Of a stretch of DNA of 64,000 nucleotides, positions 9,927 through 18,013 are shown piece by piece. The notes under the pieces were generated by a model. It had not been told where the DNA came from and ran no database searches. It worked only from the letters and a program-made list of their open reading frames with translations. Every line of letters begins with the position of its first letter. The first letter of the stretch is position 1. The translations under genes and the position numbers were made by a program. Source of the stretch: Bartonella kosoyi (lineage in GTDB: Bacteria; Pseudomonadota; Alphaproteobacteria; Rhizobiales; Rhizobiaceae); assembly GCF_003606325.2 (NCBI RefSeq), contig NZ_CP031843.2, forward strand, positions 1,302,001 to 1,366,000, in the 5' to 3' direction.

Positions 9927-10224
9927 TAAAGCGTAAATAACTTTTCAGAGCCTGCAAACTCGCTTTTCATGACAGATTATATGCTCTAATTTTATATTAT
10001 AGTTTATGATGTGTTACTTTTTTTCTTTGAAGAAAAAACTTTGAAGAAATATAGGAATTTCCTTATATTTTTGGTCAAAAACGCATTGAAGAGATGGTAA
10101 AGAACAGTTCTTTGAGTGAAGTAATGAGGCTACTCAGAAGAATTATTACAATCTAAGGTTGAAAATATATTTTGTAGAGCTAGTTACGTTTTGTGTCTAT
10201 GCAGGCGTAAAGAGGGGGGAGGAT
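9927..10224. other. AT1-AT2 intergenic, presumed AT2 promoter region
   Basis: AT-rich spacer without a convincing gene. A frame continuous with AT2 reaches up to a TTG at 10159, but that would place about 22 hydrophobic residues before the proper signal peptide. The AT2 ATG has AGAGGGGGGAGG just upstream, a very strong ribosome-binding site. Confidence 0.4.
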
Positions 10225-12789
10225 ATGGCTACACAATATAAATGGAAACGAAATTTTTGGATACTCATGTTGAGCAGCTGTTTTGTACAGGCTGCTTCTG
10301 CAAGTGAGGGGGGGGCATCGCTTTTTTGTCAATCTTCGAGTTATGAAAATGATCAAGTATTTCAGGATCAATACAATGAAGATATGAAAACGGGAAGATG
10401 CATCCTTGGAGCATCGAATGATGGCATTGTAAGAACGCGCAATGAATTAGGCTTTTTAAAAAAGCCTAGCGATTTTACCCTTGTTAAGGGTACTAGAATA
10501 TTTGCAAGCCAGCAGGAGTTTGACAGCAGTCATCATAACAATGTTGGGTATAATGCACATGAACAAAATACTACGTTTCTTAAAAAACCAGAGCTTATCT
10601 TCATTAAAGATGGGGCACTGCTTGAAAATTATGTCCTTGATAATGAAGGTAAAGCATACATTTCCAATGATGGTGAGATTGATAGTCCAGGGCGGTCTAT
10701 CGATAACACGGTAAAAAATGGTGCGCAGCTTTATGTGTATGCAGGAGGTCTCAGTGAGAATAGTAAAATTGAACATGGTGGAATTGAAAATGTTCAGGCT
10801 TTAAAGGGCAAACAAGGCTTTTCAAAAAATGCTGTCGTTAAAGAAGGCGGACAACAAAGTGTTGGAAATGGAGGAAAAGTAGAGGGGACTAAAATTTATG
10901 GTGGGGAGCAGCTTGTTTTCGGAGAGGGGGATGTTGGAGGAGAGATTAAAGGGAGTAGCGCTTCTCATACAGTCATTTATGGTCAAGATGAAATATTAGG
11001 CCAACAAAAAGTATATGACGGGGGTAAAGTTTGGAATACAAAAGTTATGCGAGGGGGCATCCAAGAGGTTGGAAAAAAGTCTGAAGATGCAAAAAATAGT
11101 GGTTTTGCATTTGATACAGAAGTTTTTGCTGGTGGTAAACAGCATATCTTAAAAGGCGGTCAGGCTATTGGAGTCACTTTAAATGAGAACGCTATTCAGG
11201 AAATAGATACGGATGGATCTGTAAAAAATCTAACAATGAATGATGAAACAAAATCATGGGTGCATGCTGGAGCGACATTAGAAGGTAAAACACAGGTAAA
11301 TCATTCTGGGCAGCTTCATCTTTATGCTGGGAATGAACAACATCGCACCACAGTAGAGGATATTCTTTTAAATGGAAAAGAGACAAAACTGTATTCACTC
11401 ACGGATGAGTCTGATGGAAAAAGCTCTTTAATACAAAAATTAGGTGGTGAGGGAAGTGTTATTTTTGCGTTTACAGGTTCTGATCCCTATTATTCTCAGC
11501 TTCATGTGAATAATCTTTCAGGAAGTTTACATTTCGCGTTCAATACCACCATTGCTCATAGCCGTGGTGATTATCTCTTCGTTGAGAAAGGGGCTGGGAA
11601 TCATACGATTAGTGTTGCTGATTCTGGCGTTGAAATCACGGAACCTTTTTCAAACAAGCGTGATTTAATTACGGATCAAAGTGGTGGAGCGCATTTTACG
11701 CTGACAGATCTTAAGGGCGAAAATATTAATGCCCTTGATGGTGGAACTTATATGTATGGTCTGAAAGAAAGAAAGGGTGAAAATGGAAAAGTTTGGTTTT
11801 TATCTGCAGACCGTCTCAGTGGACCGGAAAACTCTATTCCAGATCCTACAAATCCGTTCATTCCTGGGGGAACATTAACCACTCCTTCTACGGATGCAGT
11901 GTTAACGTTGTCTGTCGTCCCTGGACTTATTTTTAACAATGAATTGCAAATTGTCCGGAATGGTAGAAAAATTTGGAACAGAAATAGAAAAGATATCGAG
12001 CTATGGACTTATGGGATTAAGAGCAGAGAACGCATTGCGACAGGCCATACACACTTTAAGCTTGGGCAGACAGGTTTAGTTTTTGGTGCTGATCAGTTGA
12101 ATGAATTAAGGCATGGAGAATTATATGTTGGTGGTTTCGGTAGTTATGATCAAGCACGTGTTTCCCATGCACGAGAGGGGGACAGTGATTTAAGCTCTTA
12201 TAGCATTGGAACTTACGCAACTTATTTTGATCACCGTGGATGGTATATGGATGGTGTTTTGAAATATAATTATTATAAAGATAATTTGAAAGCCATCTCA
12301 ACAAATGGTTTAGTAATTCAAAGTCATTACAATCAATGGGCAATCGGTGGATCATTTGAAATTGGTTGTTATTTTGAACCGGCGCCAAATACTTGGATGC
12401 AGCCTTATATCAAGCTAACAGGTCTCCAGGTTGAAGGTAAAAAAATAAAACTTTCCAATGGAATGGTCGGTGATTTAAGTCCATTAGTTTCATTCCGTAG
12501 TGAAGTTGGATTGACAGCAGGACATGAATTCTTTGTGAATTCAGAAACTTCATTAACAGCTTATATAATGGCAGCTTGGTTGCGTGAGAATATAAATAAT
12601 AATCATGCGACAATTAATAATCAGTATAAATTTATCACAGACTTATCGGGTAGTGCGGGTAAATTAGGGATTGGTTTAAACAGTTCGGTCAATGATAACC
12701 TAACACTTTATGCGGAAGCATATTATTTAAAAGGACATAAGATTAAAAATGCTCTTCAAGGTATTTTAGGATTGCGCTATAGTTTCTAA
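10225..12789 (+). CDS. autotransporter AT2, single-module AIDA-like passenger
   Basis: An 854-residue paralogue of AT1. The signal peptide (about residues 1-27, ending AASAS) is followed by a variable N-terminal segment. One passenger module (about 158-522) of GG-containing AIDA-type repeats follows, then a short Pro-rich linker (PENSIPDPTNPF) and a barrel (about 552-854) ending in Phe. It lacks the long Ser/Gln linker of AT1 and AT3, and its barrel is diverged from theirs, so it escaped the recent homogenisation. A G8 tract at 10308-10315 lies in the codons just after the signal peptide; a one-base slip there would shift the frame. I chose the ATG at 10225 with its strong RBS over the upstream TTG at 10159. 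A surface-adhesin role is inferred from type. Confidence 0.9.
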   Translation: MATQYKWKRNFWILMLSSCFVQAASASEGGASLFCQSSSYENDQVFQDQYNEDMKTGRCILGASNDGIVRTRNELGFLKKPSDFTLVKGTRIFASQQEFDSSHHNNVGYNAHEQNTTFLKKPELIFIKDGALLENYVLDNEGKAYISNDGEIDSPGRSIDNTVKNGAQLYVYAGGLSENSKIEHGGIENVQALKGKQGFSKNAVVKEGGQQSVGNGGKVEGTKIYGGEQLVFGEGDVGGEIKGSSASHTVIYGQDEILGQQKVYDGGKVWNTKVMRGGIQEVGKKSEDAKNSGFAFDTEVFAGGKQHILKGGQAIGVTLNENAIQEIDTDGSVKNLTMNDETKSWVHAGATLEGKTQVNHSGQLHLYAGNEQHRTTVEDILLNGKETKLYSLTDESDGKSSLIQKLGGEGSVIFAFTGSDPYYSQLHVNNLSGSLHFAFNTTIAHSRGDYLFVEKGAGNHTISVADSGVEITEPFSNKRDLITDQSGGAHFTLTDLKGENINALDGGTYMYGLKERKGENGKVWFLSADRLSGPENSIPDPTNPFIPGGTLTTPSTDAVLTLSVVPGLIFNNELQIVRNGRKIWNRNRKDIELWTYGIKSRERIATGHTHFKLGQTGLVFGADQLNELRHGELYVGGFGSYDQARVSHAREGDSDLSSYSIGTYATYFDHRGWYMDGVLKYNYYKDNLKAISTNGLVIQSHYNQWAIGGSFEIGCYFEPAPNTWMQPYIKLTGLQVEGKKIKLSNGMVGDLSPLVSFRSEVGLTAGHEFFVNSETSLTAYIMAAWLRENINNNHATINNQYKFITDLSGSAGKLGIGLNSSVNDNLTLYAEAYYLKGHKIKNALQGILGLRYSF
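10308..10315 (+). repeat. G8 homopolymer in AT2 start region
   Basis: Eight consecutive G residues within codons just after the AT2 signal peptide (residues about 28-31). It is in frame in this sequence. Tracts of this kind and position are typical of slipped-strand phase variation in surface genes of other bacteria; whether this one varies is unknown. Confidence 0.8.
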
Positions 12790-12871
12790 GTACATCTTTA
12801 TACGGCTGATTAACTTTACAAATATCATTGTTTCGCATGATTAAACAGATAACGCTTCACTACGTCTTTTT

Positions 12872-12922
12872 GAGAGTATAGAGACCTTTTCAAACAGTAA
12901 GGATACTTTTATACTCTCTTTT
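12872..12922 (+). terminator. possible terminator after AT2
   Basis: Perfect 9-bp arms GAGAGTATA (12872-12880) and TATACTCTC (12910-12918) followed by TTTT. The loop of 29 bases is long, so this is less certain than the other hairpins. Confidence 0.4.
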
Positions 12923-12960
12923 AAAGCAAGGTATTCATTTAATAAAAACAATTCATTGTT

Positions 12961-13215
12961 TTGCATGTTGAATGAGAGTCTTGAATATTGTAGGATTTTC
13001 TTATTCCAAATCTACTCCATTTTGAATCAATCAAAATAATTTGCTTGCACGTCATAAATAGGGAAGAGTGCCGTGTAGAGTAAAATTGTACACGAAAGCA
13101 CTCAAAATGCTTCTGATGGACCACTTTAAGTGTTAAGAACTATCGCGACATTTTAGGGCTGGTAAAGTGTGTGATGGAGCCAACTTGCTTTACCATAAGT
13201 GTAAAGATGGAGGTC
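12961..13215 (+). repeat. dispersed intergenic repeat, copy A
   Basis: One member of an intergenic repeat family of about 200-260 bp. It has the shared blocks in order: TTGAATCAATCAAAA, CTTGCACGT, a GGGAAGAGTGCCGTGT block, a CTATCGCGACATT block, GGGCTGGTAAAGTGTGTGAT and CCAACTTGC. Similar blocks in the same order occur in the copies near 20.4, 32.0, 32.6 and 50.4 kb. It ends just before a strong Shine-Dalgarno sequence and the small open frame at 13220. Confidence 0.75.
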
Positions 13216-13219
13216 TTTA

Positions 13220-13510
13220 ATGGATTTAATTATACTATTCATTATCGACGTTAGGAAATGGATTCACGGCATATTGAGAGATGTTTCTTTAAAACAGATC
13301 CGTGAATATGCAATCCAAGGGCGCTCTGTTTTACATAAGGGGTGGGACCTCGTTAAAGGGCATGGGCACTTTTCCCTCCATAATTTGAAATACAAATATG
13401 TAAATTATTCCTTGAACTCAAGTAAACAGTTTGAATTTTATACAGTTTTTTCCCTTCAGTTAGCGTTTTTAGTGTTTGATAAAATAACAACCTACAGTTG
13501 TTTAAATTAA
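13220..13510 (+). CDS. hypothetical small protein, doubtful
   Basis: A 96-codon frame with ATG at 13220 and GGAGG six bases upstream. The product has no recognised family. It is mixed hydrophobic/basic, with a hydrophobic N-terminal stretch (about residues 2-9) and a hydrophobic C-terminal third. It sits directly downstream of repeat copy A and upstream of AT3, in a region otherwise without genes. The good ribosome-binding site is the only positive evidence; it may be a chance frame. Confidence 0.22.
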   Translation: MDLIILFIIDVRKWIHGILRDVSLKQIREYAIQGRSVLHKGWDLVKGHGHFSLHNLKYKYVNYSLNSSKQFEFYTVFSLQLAFLVFDKITTYSCLN

Positions 13511-13631
13511 AAAAAATACACTAAAAAATTGTATTTAGACATAAATAAAACACATTATGATACAATCTAAGACGCGTTACCTACGTAGCCGCGGGATATT
13601 TTTCTAAATAATTGAGAGTGGAGTGTGGATA

Positions 13632-16223
13632 ATGAGGTATAAATACAAATTAAGTTTTTCAGTATTGATGATAAGTAGTTGTCTTGTGCAATCTGCAAGT
13701 GCAGTAGACAGTGGGAATAGAGGGCTAACAAGAACAACCCATGTGGGAAATGGAGAAGAGGAACGAAAAAAATTAGAAATGATTGCACGTATTTTCAAAA
13801 ATAATATGACGATTAAATATGGGGAAGTAGAGCTTGTTGATAATGGAAGTATTTCGGTGGCGTCCTCTATTAAAAAAGGAGGGATGCAAATAGTTACACG
13901 CGGAGGAACTACAATGGGGGCCAAAATTTTGGGTGGTCAGCAGTTTGTTCATGAAGAGCCAAATATTGATTTTGCACTCGTGTTGAGACGAAGTAGTGCG
14001 TATAATTCCACAGTTACGGGTGGAGATGGAGCGATAGGACAGCAGAATGTGTATGATGGGGGAGGTGCTTGGTATGCGAAAGTGGGGAAGGATGGAGAAC
14101 AAAATCTTTATGCGGGGCAAAGAAAGGAAGGGGGGAGAGCAACGGCTACAGAAGTCTCTGATAATGGTAAGCAGCACGTTTTAGCGCTAGGAGAATCTGT
14201 GAAAACTACTTTGAAGAATCAGGCTATTCAAGTTGTCTATCCTAGAGGGCTGGTGAATACTTTAACAATTACGGATTATGCCAAATCGTGGCTACATGTT
14301 GGCGCAAAAGATGTCACTGGAGAAGTAAGGGTCAATGGTCATGGGGAACTTTATTTATTTGCTGGTGATAGGACAAATCATACGGCTAAGAAAAATATTC
14401 CTCTAGAAGGAAAACCTGATGAAATAATATTTGAGGTTGGTGAACGGAATATCCAACATAAACCACAGATAAAAATTGAAGATTTAGGGGGGAATGGAGG
14501 GACTGTTATTTTTGATTCTATTCCGTATGATCCACGTCATATTTCACTTTATGTTCAAAAGCTTTCGGGTGATTTACATTTTCGTTTTAATATCAATGCT
14601 ACGGGAGATCATAATAGCGATTATTTGTTGATCGATAATGGCTCAGGTAATCACAAAGTAAGTGTTACAGATTCGGGGCGAGAGATTACAGACGCTCTCT
14701 CACAAAGGAATAGTTTAGTTGGCGGAATCAATTTGATTACCGATAGAAGCCAAGGTGAAGGAGCTAACTTTACTCTGGCAGATCTTTCGGGGAGGGGTAT
14801 TACAGCTGTTGATGGTGGAACCTATCAGTATCGCTTAGAGAAGAGAACTAGATGTGCTAATTCTAGTGGTCATTCTAAAATTTGGTATTTAATTAGAGCC
14901 ACTGAAAATTCAGAACGTTCTAGTGCTGAAGTACAATGTGCAAACAAGAAAGCTAAGGATCCTGTTGTATTATCTCCTGATGTGGGGACACAGTCTGATC
15001 AAGGCGCTTCTTCCAAGAGAAAAGATATCAGTCCTCAAAGGCTTACTAAAACACAGCAATCTAAGCCACGACCTCCACGTCATTTAAGCGAAGCGCAAAA
15101 TGGTTCGAGTATTTCAGTATCTTCTTCTCAAGAAAATCAGACTCGTGTCGTGTCGCCGCCATCAGTTTCACATCCTCTTTCTGGTGATAAACAACAGATG
15201 GCTGTTTCAGCTTCTTCTCAAGTTTTAGCCGATCAGATGACTTTGCGTCCAAGCAATCAGAAGCAACCTTCTCCACAATTGAGTGAGACACTTTCAGGTT
15301 CTCAGTTTTTAACCACGCCTTCTACAGATGCAGTTTTGTCTATGTCTGTAGCGCCAGCGATGATGTTTCACAATGAAATGCAAAGTGTGCGTTCGGGAAG
15401 AGGAATTCTAGATCACAGTAAAAAGAGTACGGCTTTATGGAGCTATGCGATTAAAGCAAAAGAAAGCATAGCGACAGAGCATATAGATTTTAAGCTCGAT
15501 CAGACAGGGATCGTTTTAGGGATCAATGGCTTAAGCGAGTGGGAAAATGGAGAATTTTATATAGGTGGTTTTGGCAGTTATGATCGTGTCCGTGTTGCGC
15601 ATGCACGGGGGGGCACCAGTGGTATCAATAGTTATGGCATTGGGGCTTATGTCACTTATTTAGATCATAGTGGATGGTATCTGGATGCTCTTTTAAAATA
15701 TAACCATTATCAAAATACCCTAAAGGCTGTTTCCACGAATGGTTTAGGGATTGAAGGAACTTATACGCAATGGGCTGTGGGAACTTCTTTTGAAGCCGGT
15801 TATCGACTTCAGACGTCTAAGAGTAGTTGGTTGCAGCCTTATGGGCAATTTACTTGGTTGCAAGTTGAGGGAAAAGAAATCAAGTTATCGAATGACATGA
15901 GAGGTGATATACGTCCCTTCACTTCATTGCGCAGTGAGGTTGGTCTGTCTTTAGGGTATGAATTTGGCTCTGGCATGGCTTCTTCCTCACAGGCATATAT
16001 TACCGCAGCATGGATGCGTGAGCATAAAGATGAGAATCAAACGGTGATTAATGAACGCCATGCATTTACGAGCGATTTATCGGGTAATGCGGGTAAATTA
16101 GGGATAGGTTTGAGCAGTTTTGTGAGTGAGAAGTTAAAGTTATATGGAGAGGCTCATTATGTTAAAGGGCGTAAAACAAAACAGTCTCTTCAGGGAATTA
16201 TAGGAGTACGCTATCATTTCTAA
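13632..16223 (+). CDS. autotransporter AT3, single-module AIDA-like passenger
   Basis: An 863-residue autotransporter. The signal peptide is at about residues 1-25 (LVQSASA). One shortened passenger module (about 72-416) follows, with GG-x-Q repeats and the module-ending W-YL motif, then a Ser/Pro/Gln-rich linker (about 430-560) and a barrel (about 561-863) ending in Phe. From about residue 512 on it is almost identical to AT1, with one amino-acid difference noted in the barrel (Ser for Asn). The passenger is much more diverged. This is a mosaic: variable exposed part on a homogenised translocator. The ATG at 13632 has GGAGTG upstream, as in AT1; an in-frame GTG at 13623 is less likely. The passenger contains two unusual Cys residues (C-ANSSGHSK and VQCAN), rare in such proteins. 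Confidence 0.92.
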   Translation: MRYKYKLSFSVLMISSCLVQSASAVDSGNRGLTRTTHVGNGEEERKKLEMIARIFKNNMTIKYGEVELVDNGSISVASSIKKGGMQIVTRGGTTMGAKILGGQQFVHEEPNIDFALVLRRSSAYNSTVTGGDGAIGQQNVYDGGGAWYAKVGKDGEQNLYAGQRKEGGRATATEVSDNGKQHVLALGESVKTTLKNQAIQVVYPRGLVNTLTITDYAKSWLHVGAKDVTGEVRVNGHGELYLFAGDRTNHTAKKNIPLEGKPDEIIFEVGERNIQHKPQIKIEDLGGNGGTVIFDSIPYDPRHISLYVQKLSGDLHFRFNINATGDHNSDYLLIDNGSGNHKVSVTDSGREITDALSQRNSLVGGINLITDRSQGEGANFTLADLSGRGITAVDGGTYQYRLEKRTRCANSSGHSKIWYLIRATENSERSSAEVQCANKKAKDPVVLSPDVGTQSDQGASSKRKDISPQRLTKTQQSKPRPPRHLSEAQNGSSISVSSSQENQTRVVSPPSVSHPLSGDKQQMAVSASSQVLADQMTLRPSNQKQPSPQLSETLSGSQFLTTPSTDAVLSMSVAPAMMFHNEMQSVRSGRGILDHSKKSTALWSYAIKAKESIATEHIDFKLDQTGIVLGINGLSEWENGEFYIGGFGSYDRVRVAHARGGTSGINSYGIGAYVTYLDHSGWYLDALLKYNHYQNTLKAVSTNGLGIEGTYTQWAVGTSFEAGYRLQTSKSSWLQPYGQFTWLQVEGKEIKLSNDMRGDIRPFTSLRSEVGLSLGYEFGSGMASSSQAYITAAWMREHKDENQTVINERHAFTSDLSGNAGKLGIGLSSFVSEKLKLYGEAHYVKGRKTKQSLQGIIGVRYHF

Positions 16224-16225
16224 TG
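15163..16225 (+). repeat. near-identical autotransporter 3' block, copy 2
   Basis: Second copy of the 1.06-kb block also found at 8813-9875 in AT1. Same orientation, no indels, six substitutions counted by eye. The two copies could recombine and delete the 6.35 kb between them, which would remove AT2 and fuse AT1 to the AT3 3' end. Confidence 0.95.
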
Positions 16226-16551
16226 ATAGGGGTGTTTTTCAATTGATCTCAGTGTGTGAGGAAGTTTTCCAACCTAGATACGAAGTGTCTTGGTTTGTCT
16301 TCTTTAAAGAAGAAGGTTTTCATAAAAGGTATTTATTTTTACAAGTTGGTTTTTTCTTATAATGTTTATCGCTTAAATGGTAATTTTGATGGGAAGCATT
16401 TAGGAGTACAATAAGGAGTTCAACATTTATTGAGAGCTCGGTGTGCATCTTATGATGGGAGGGATAATTGTAGGTATATCTATTTTATTGAAGTCTTTTT
16501 TACACTTCATTCTATATATTCGAGAATTTATGTAGATTTTTGCAAAGTCAC
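16224..16551. other. AT3-ndk intergenic region
   Basis: AT-rich spacer marking the right edge of the autotransporter block. A short hairpin CTTCTTTAAAGAAG lies near 16300 but lacks a T-run. No gene or repeat copy was recognised. Confidence 0.4.
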
Positions 16552-16580
16552 TTGGCAAAGGACTGCCTGCTCGCTATAGA
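16552..16580 (+). promoter_or_regulatory. sigma-70-like promoter for ndk
   Basis: TTGGCA (16552-16557) and TATAGA (16575-16580) separated by exactly 17 bases, about 40 bases upstream of the ndk ATG. Confidence 0.55.
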
Positions 16581-16620
16581 AACAGTCAGAGAATATTATC
16601 AATGAAATAAAGGTGAGTAA

Positions 16621-17043
16621 ATGGCTTTAGAGCGTACTTTTTCGATGATTAAACCAGATGCAACACGTCGTAATTTGACAGGCGCAATTACCAAAATGCT
16701 TGAGGATGCGGGCTTACGTGTTATTGCCTCTAAACGTGTGTGGATGAGCAAGCGTGAGGCTGAAAATTTTTATGCTGTTCATAAAGAACGCCCTTTTTTT
16801 AGCGAATTGGTTGAATTTATGTCTTCTGGTCCAACAATTTTACAGGTTTTGGAAGGAGAAAATGCAATAGCTAAAAACCGTGAAGTGATGGGTGCTACAA
16901 ATCCTAGTGATGCAGAAGAAGGGACAATTCGTAAGGTTCATGCTTTGTCGATTGGTGAAAATTCTGTCCATGGATCTGATAGTGCGGAAACGGCAAAGAC
17001 AGAAATTGCTTTTTGGTTTTCTGAGAGAGAAATTGTTGGTTAA
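16621..17043 (+). CDS. ndk: nucleoside diphosphate kinase
   Basis: Transfers the gamma-phosphate from ATP to other (d)NDPs through a phospho-histidine and so balances NTP pools. At 140 residues it has the usual bacterial length. Visible motifs are the N-terminal MIKPDAT, the RPFF loop and the active-site segment NSVHGSDS with the catalytic His, about residue 117. The ATG at 16621 is preceded by AAAGGTGAG. It appears to be a single-gene unit with its own promoter and a strong terminator hairpin just downstream. In related genomes it lies close to holC; here the MFS gene and three autotransporters separate them. Confidence 0.97.
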   Translation: MALERTFSMIKPDATRRNLTGAITKMLEDAGLRVIASKRVWMSKREAENFYAVHKERPFFSELVEFMSSGPTILQVLEGENAIAKNREVMGATNPSDAEEGTIRKVHALSIGENSVHGSDSAETAKTEIAFWFSEREIVG

Positions 17044-17059
17044 TAAAAGCGTAAATAAG

Positions 17060-17098
17060 AAGCAAAAGCCCAGAGCAGTATGTTTTGGGTTTTTGCTT
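17060..17098 (+). terminator. ndk terminator
   Basis: Long inverted repeat: AAGCAAAAGCCCA (17060-17072) pairs with TGGGTTTTTGCTT (about 17086-17098, one G-T pair), with an internal T-run, 16 bases after the ndk stop. Confidence 0.65.
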
Positions 17099-17174
17099 AC
17101 AAGAATAGATCTCTTTGACAGATATGGAGATACATCGCTTTTTTCGCTTTTAATATTACAACTGTTTTTGTGGG

Positions 17175-17320
17175 GAGAGAAAGCCTCTTTATTCTTTTCT
17201 TGAATGTCTTTTATCTGGACACCAACTTTGTTTGTGATGGGCAAAAGGAATGTTTTAATTGATTGATCATCAATAGATTTAAAATAAGTAGATTTATGGG
17301 TATCTTTTCTTGTTTAAGGT
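17175..17320 (-). repeat. degenerate dispersed repeat, copy G
   Basis: Read on the minus strand it resembles the 5' half of the repeat family: GATCAATCAATTAAAA, then TTGCCCATCACAAA in place of TTGCACGT, followed by a weakly matching block. It is much more decayed than copies A-E and may be only partial. Confidence 0.35.
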
Positions 17321-17359
17321 GCATAAAGATAAATGATCATTATAAATCAAGAGACAATT

Positions 17360-17974
17360 TCATGAGATGACATGTTTTAAACCTGCACGAAAATAATCCC
17401 ACCCTGTCCACAATGTAAGAAGGGCGGCAATCCACAGCATAGTAATGCCAAATTCCACCGTGTAAGGAAAAACTTTATTACCTGCTGGTCCTGCTAAAAG
17501 AAAGATAATAGCGATCATTTGGACAAAAGTTTTCCATTTTGCAAGACGAGAGACTGGAACGCTCACTTTTAATTCAGCTAAATATTCACGTAATCCTGAT
17601 ACAAGAATTTCTCGGCACAGAATGATAATGGCTGCCCATAGAGTCCATCCAGCGATGGTACTGTCTGCGGCAAGCAAGAGTAAGCACGCAGAGACGAGAA
17701 GTTTATCGGCAATTGGATCTAACATGCGACCAATATTGGATGTTTGTTCCCAAATACGGGCAAGATAACCATCAAGAAAATCAGTAATAGATGCAATGAT
17801 AAAAATGGACACGGCAATCCAGCGTGCGATATCACTTGATTGGAGGCGTCCTTCTACAAAAAAGCATGCAACAACCATTGGGACTGCAACAATTCGTGCA
17901 TAAGTTAAAAGATTCGGAAAAGAAAAAGTATGATTTTTCATAGAGTGATTTTCAATTCTTGTGAAGGAGAACAT
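17360..17974 (-). CDS. pgsA: CDP-diacylglycerol-glycerol-3-phosphate phosphatidyltransferase
   Basis: Makes phosphatidylglycerolphosphate, the first committed step of phosphatidylglycerol and cardiolipin synthesis, in the inner membrane. The CDP-alcohol phosphotransferase signature is intact: DG-x2-AR-x8-G-x3-D-x3-D is seen as DGYLAR...GRMLDPIADK. About five membrane helices are present. The start is uncertain. ATG 17974 has GGAG close upstream (204 residues), ATG 17941 gives 193 residues and starts at the usual family N-terminus (MKNHTFSFPNLLT), and the frame extends to a TTG at 17992. It follows uvrC on the same strand by a short gap, a conserved alphaproteobacterial pair. Confidence 0.93.
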   Translation of the reverse strand: MFSFTRIENHSMKNHTFSFPNLLTYARIVAVPMVVACFFVEGRLQSSDIARWIAVSIFIIASITDFLDGYLARIWEQTSNIGRMLDPIADKLLVSACLLLLAADSTIAGWTLWAAIIILCREILVSGLREYLAELKVSVPVSRLAKWKTFVQMIAIIFLLAGPAGNKVFPYTVEFGITMLWIAALLTLWTGWDYFRAGLKHVIS

Positions 17975-18013
17975 ATTCTCCAAAAGTAACAAGGCTAAAG
18001 TGATGAAACAAGC

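Noticed and set aside
10159..10224. N-terminal extension of AT2 from a TTG
   Set aside because: Would place about 22 residues before a proper signal peptide; the ATG at 10225 has a much better ribosome-binding site.
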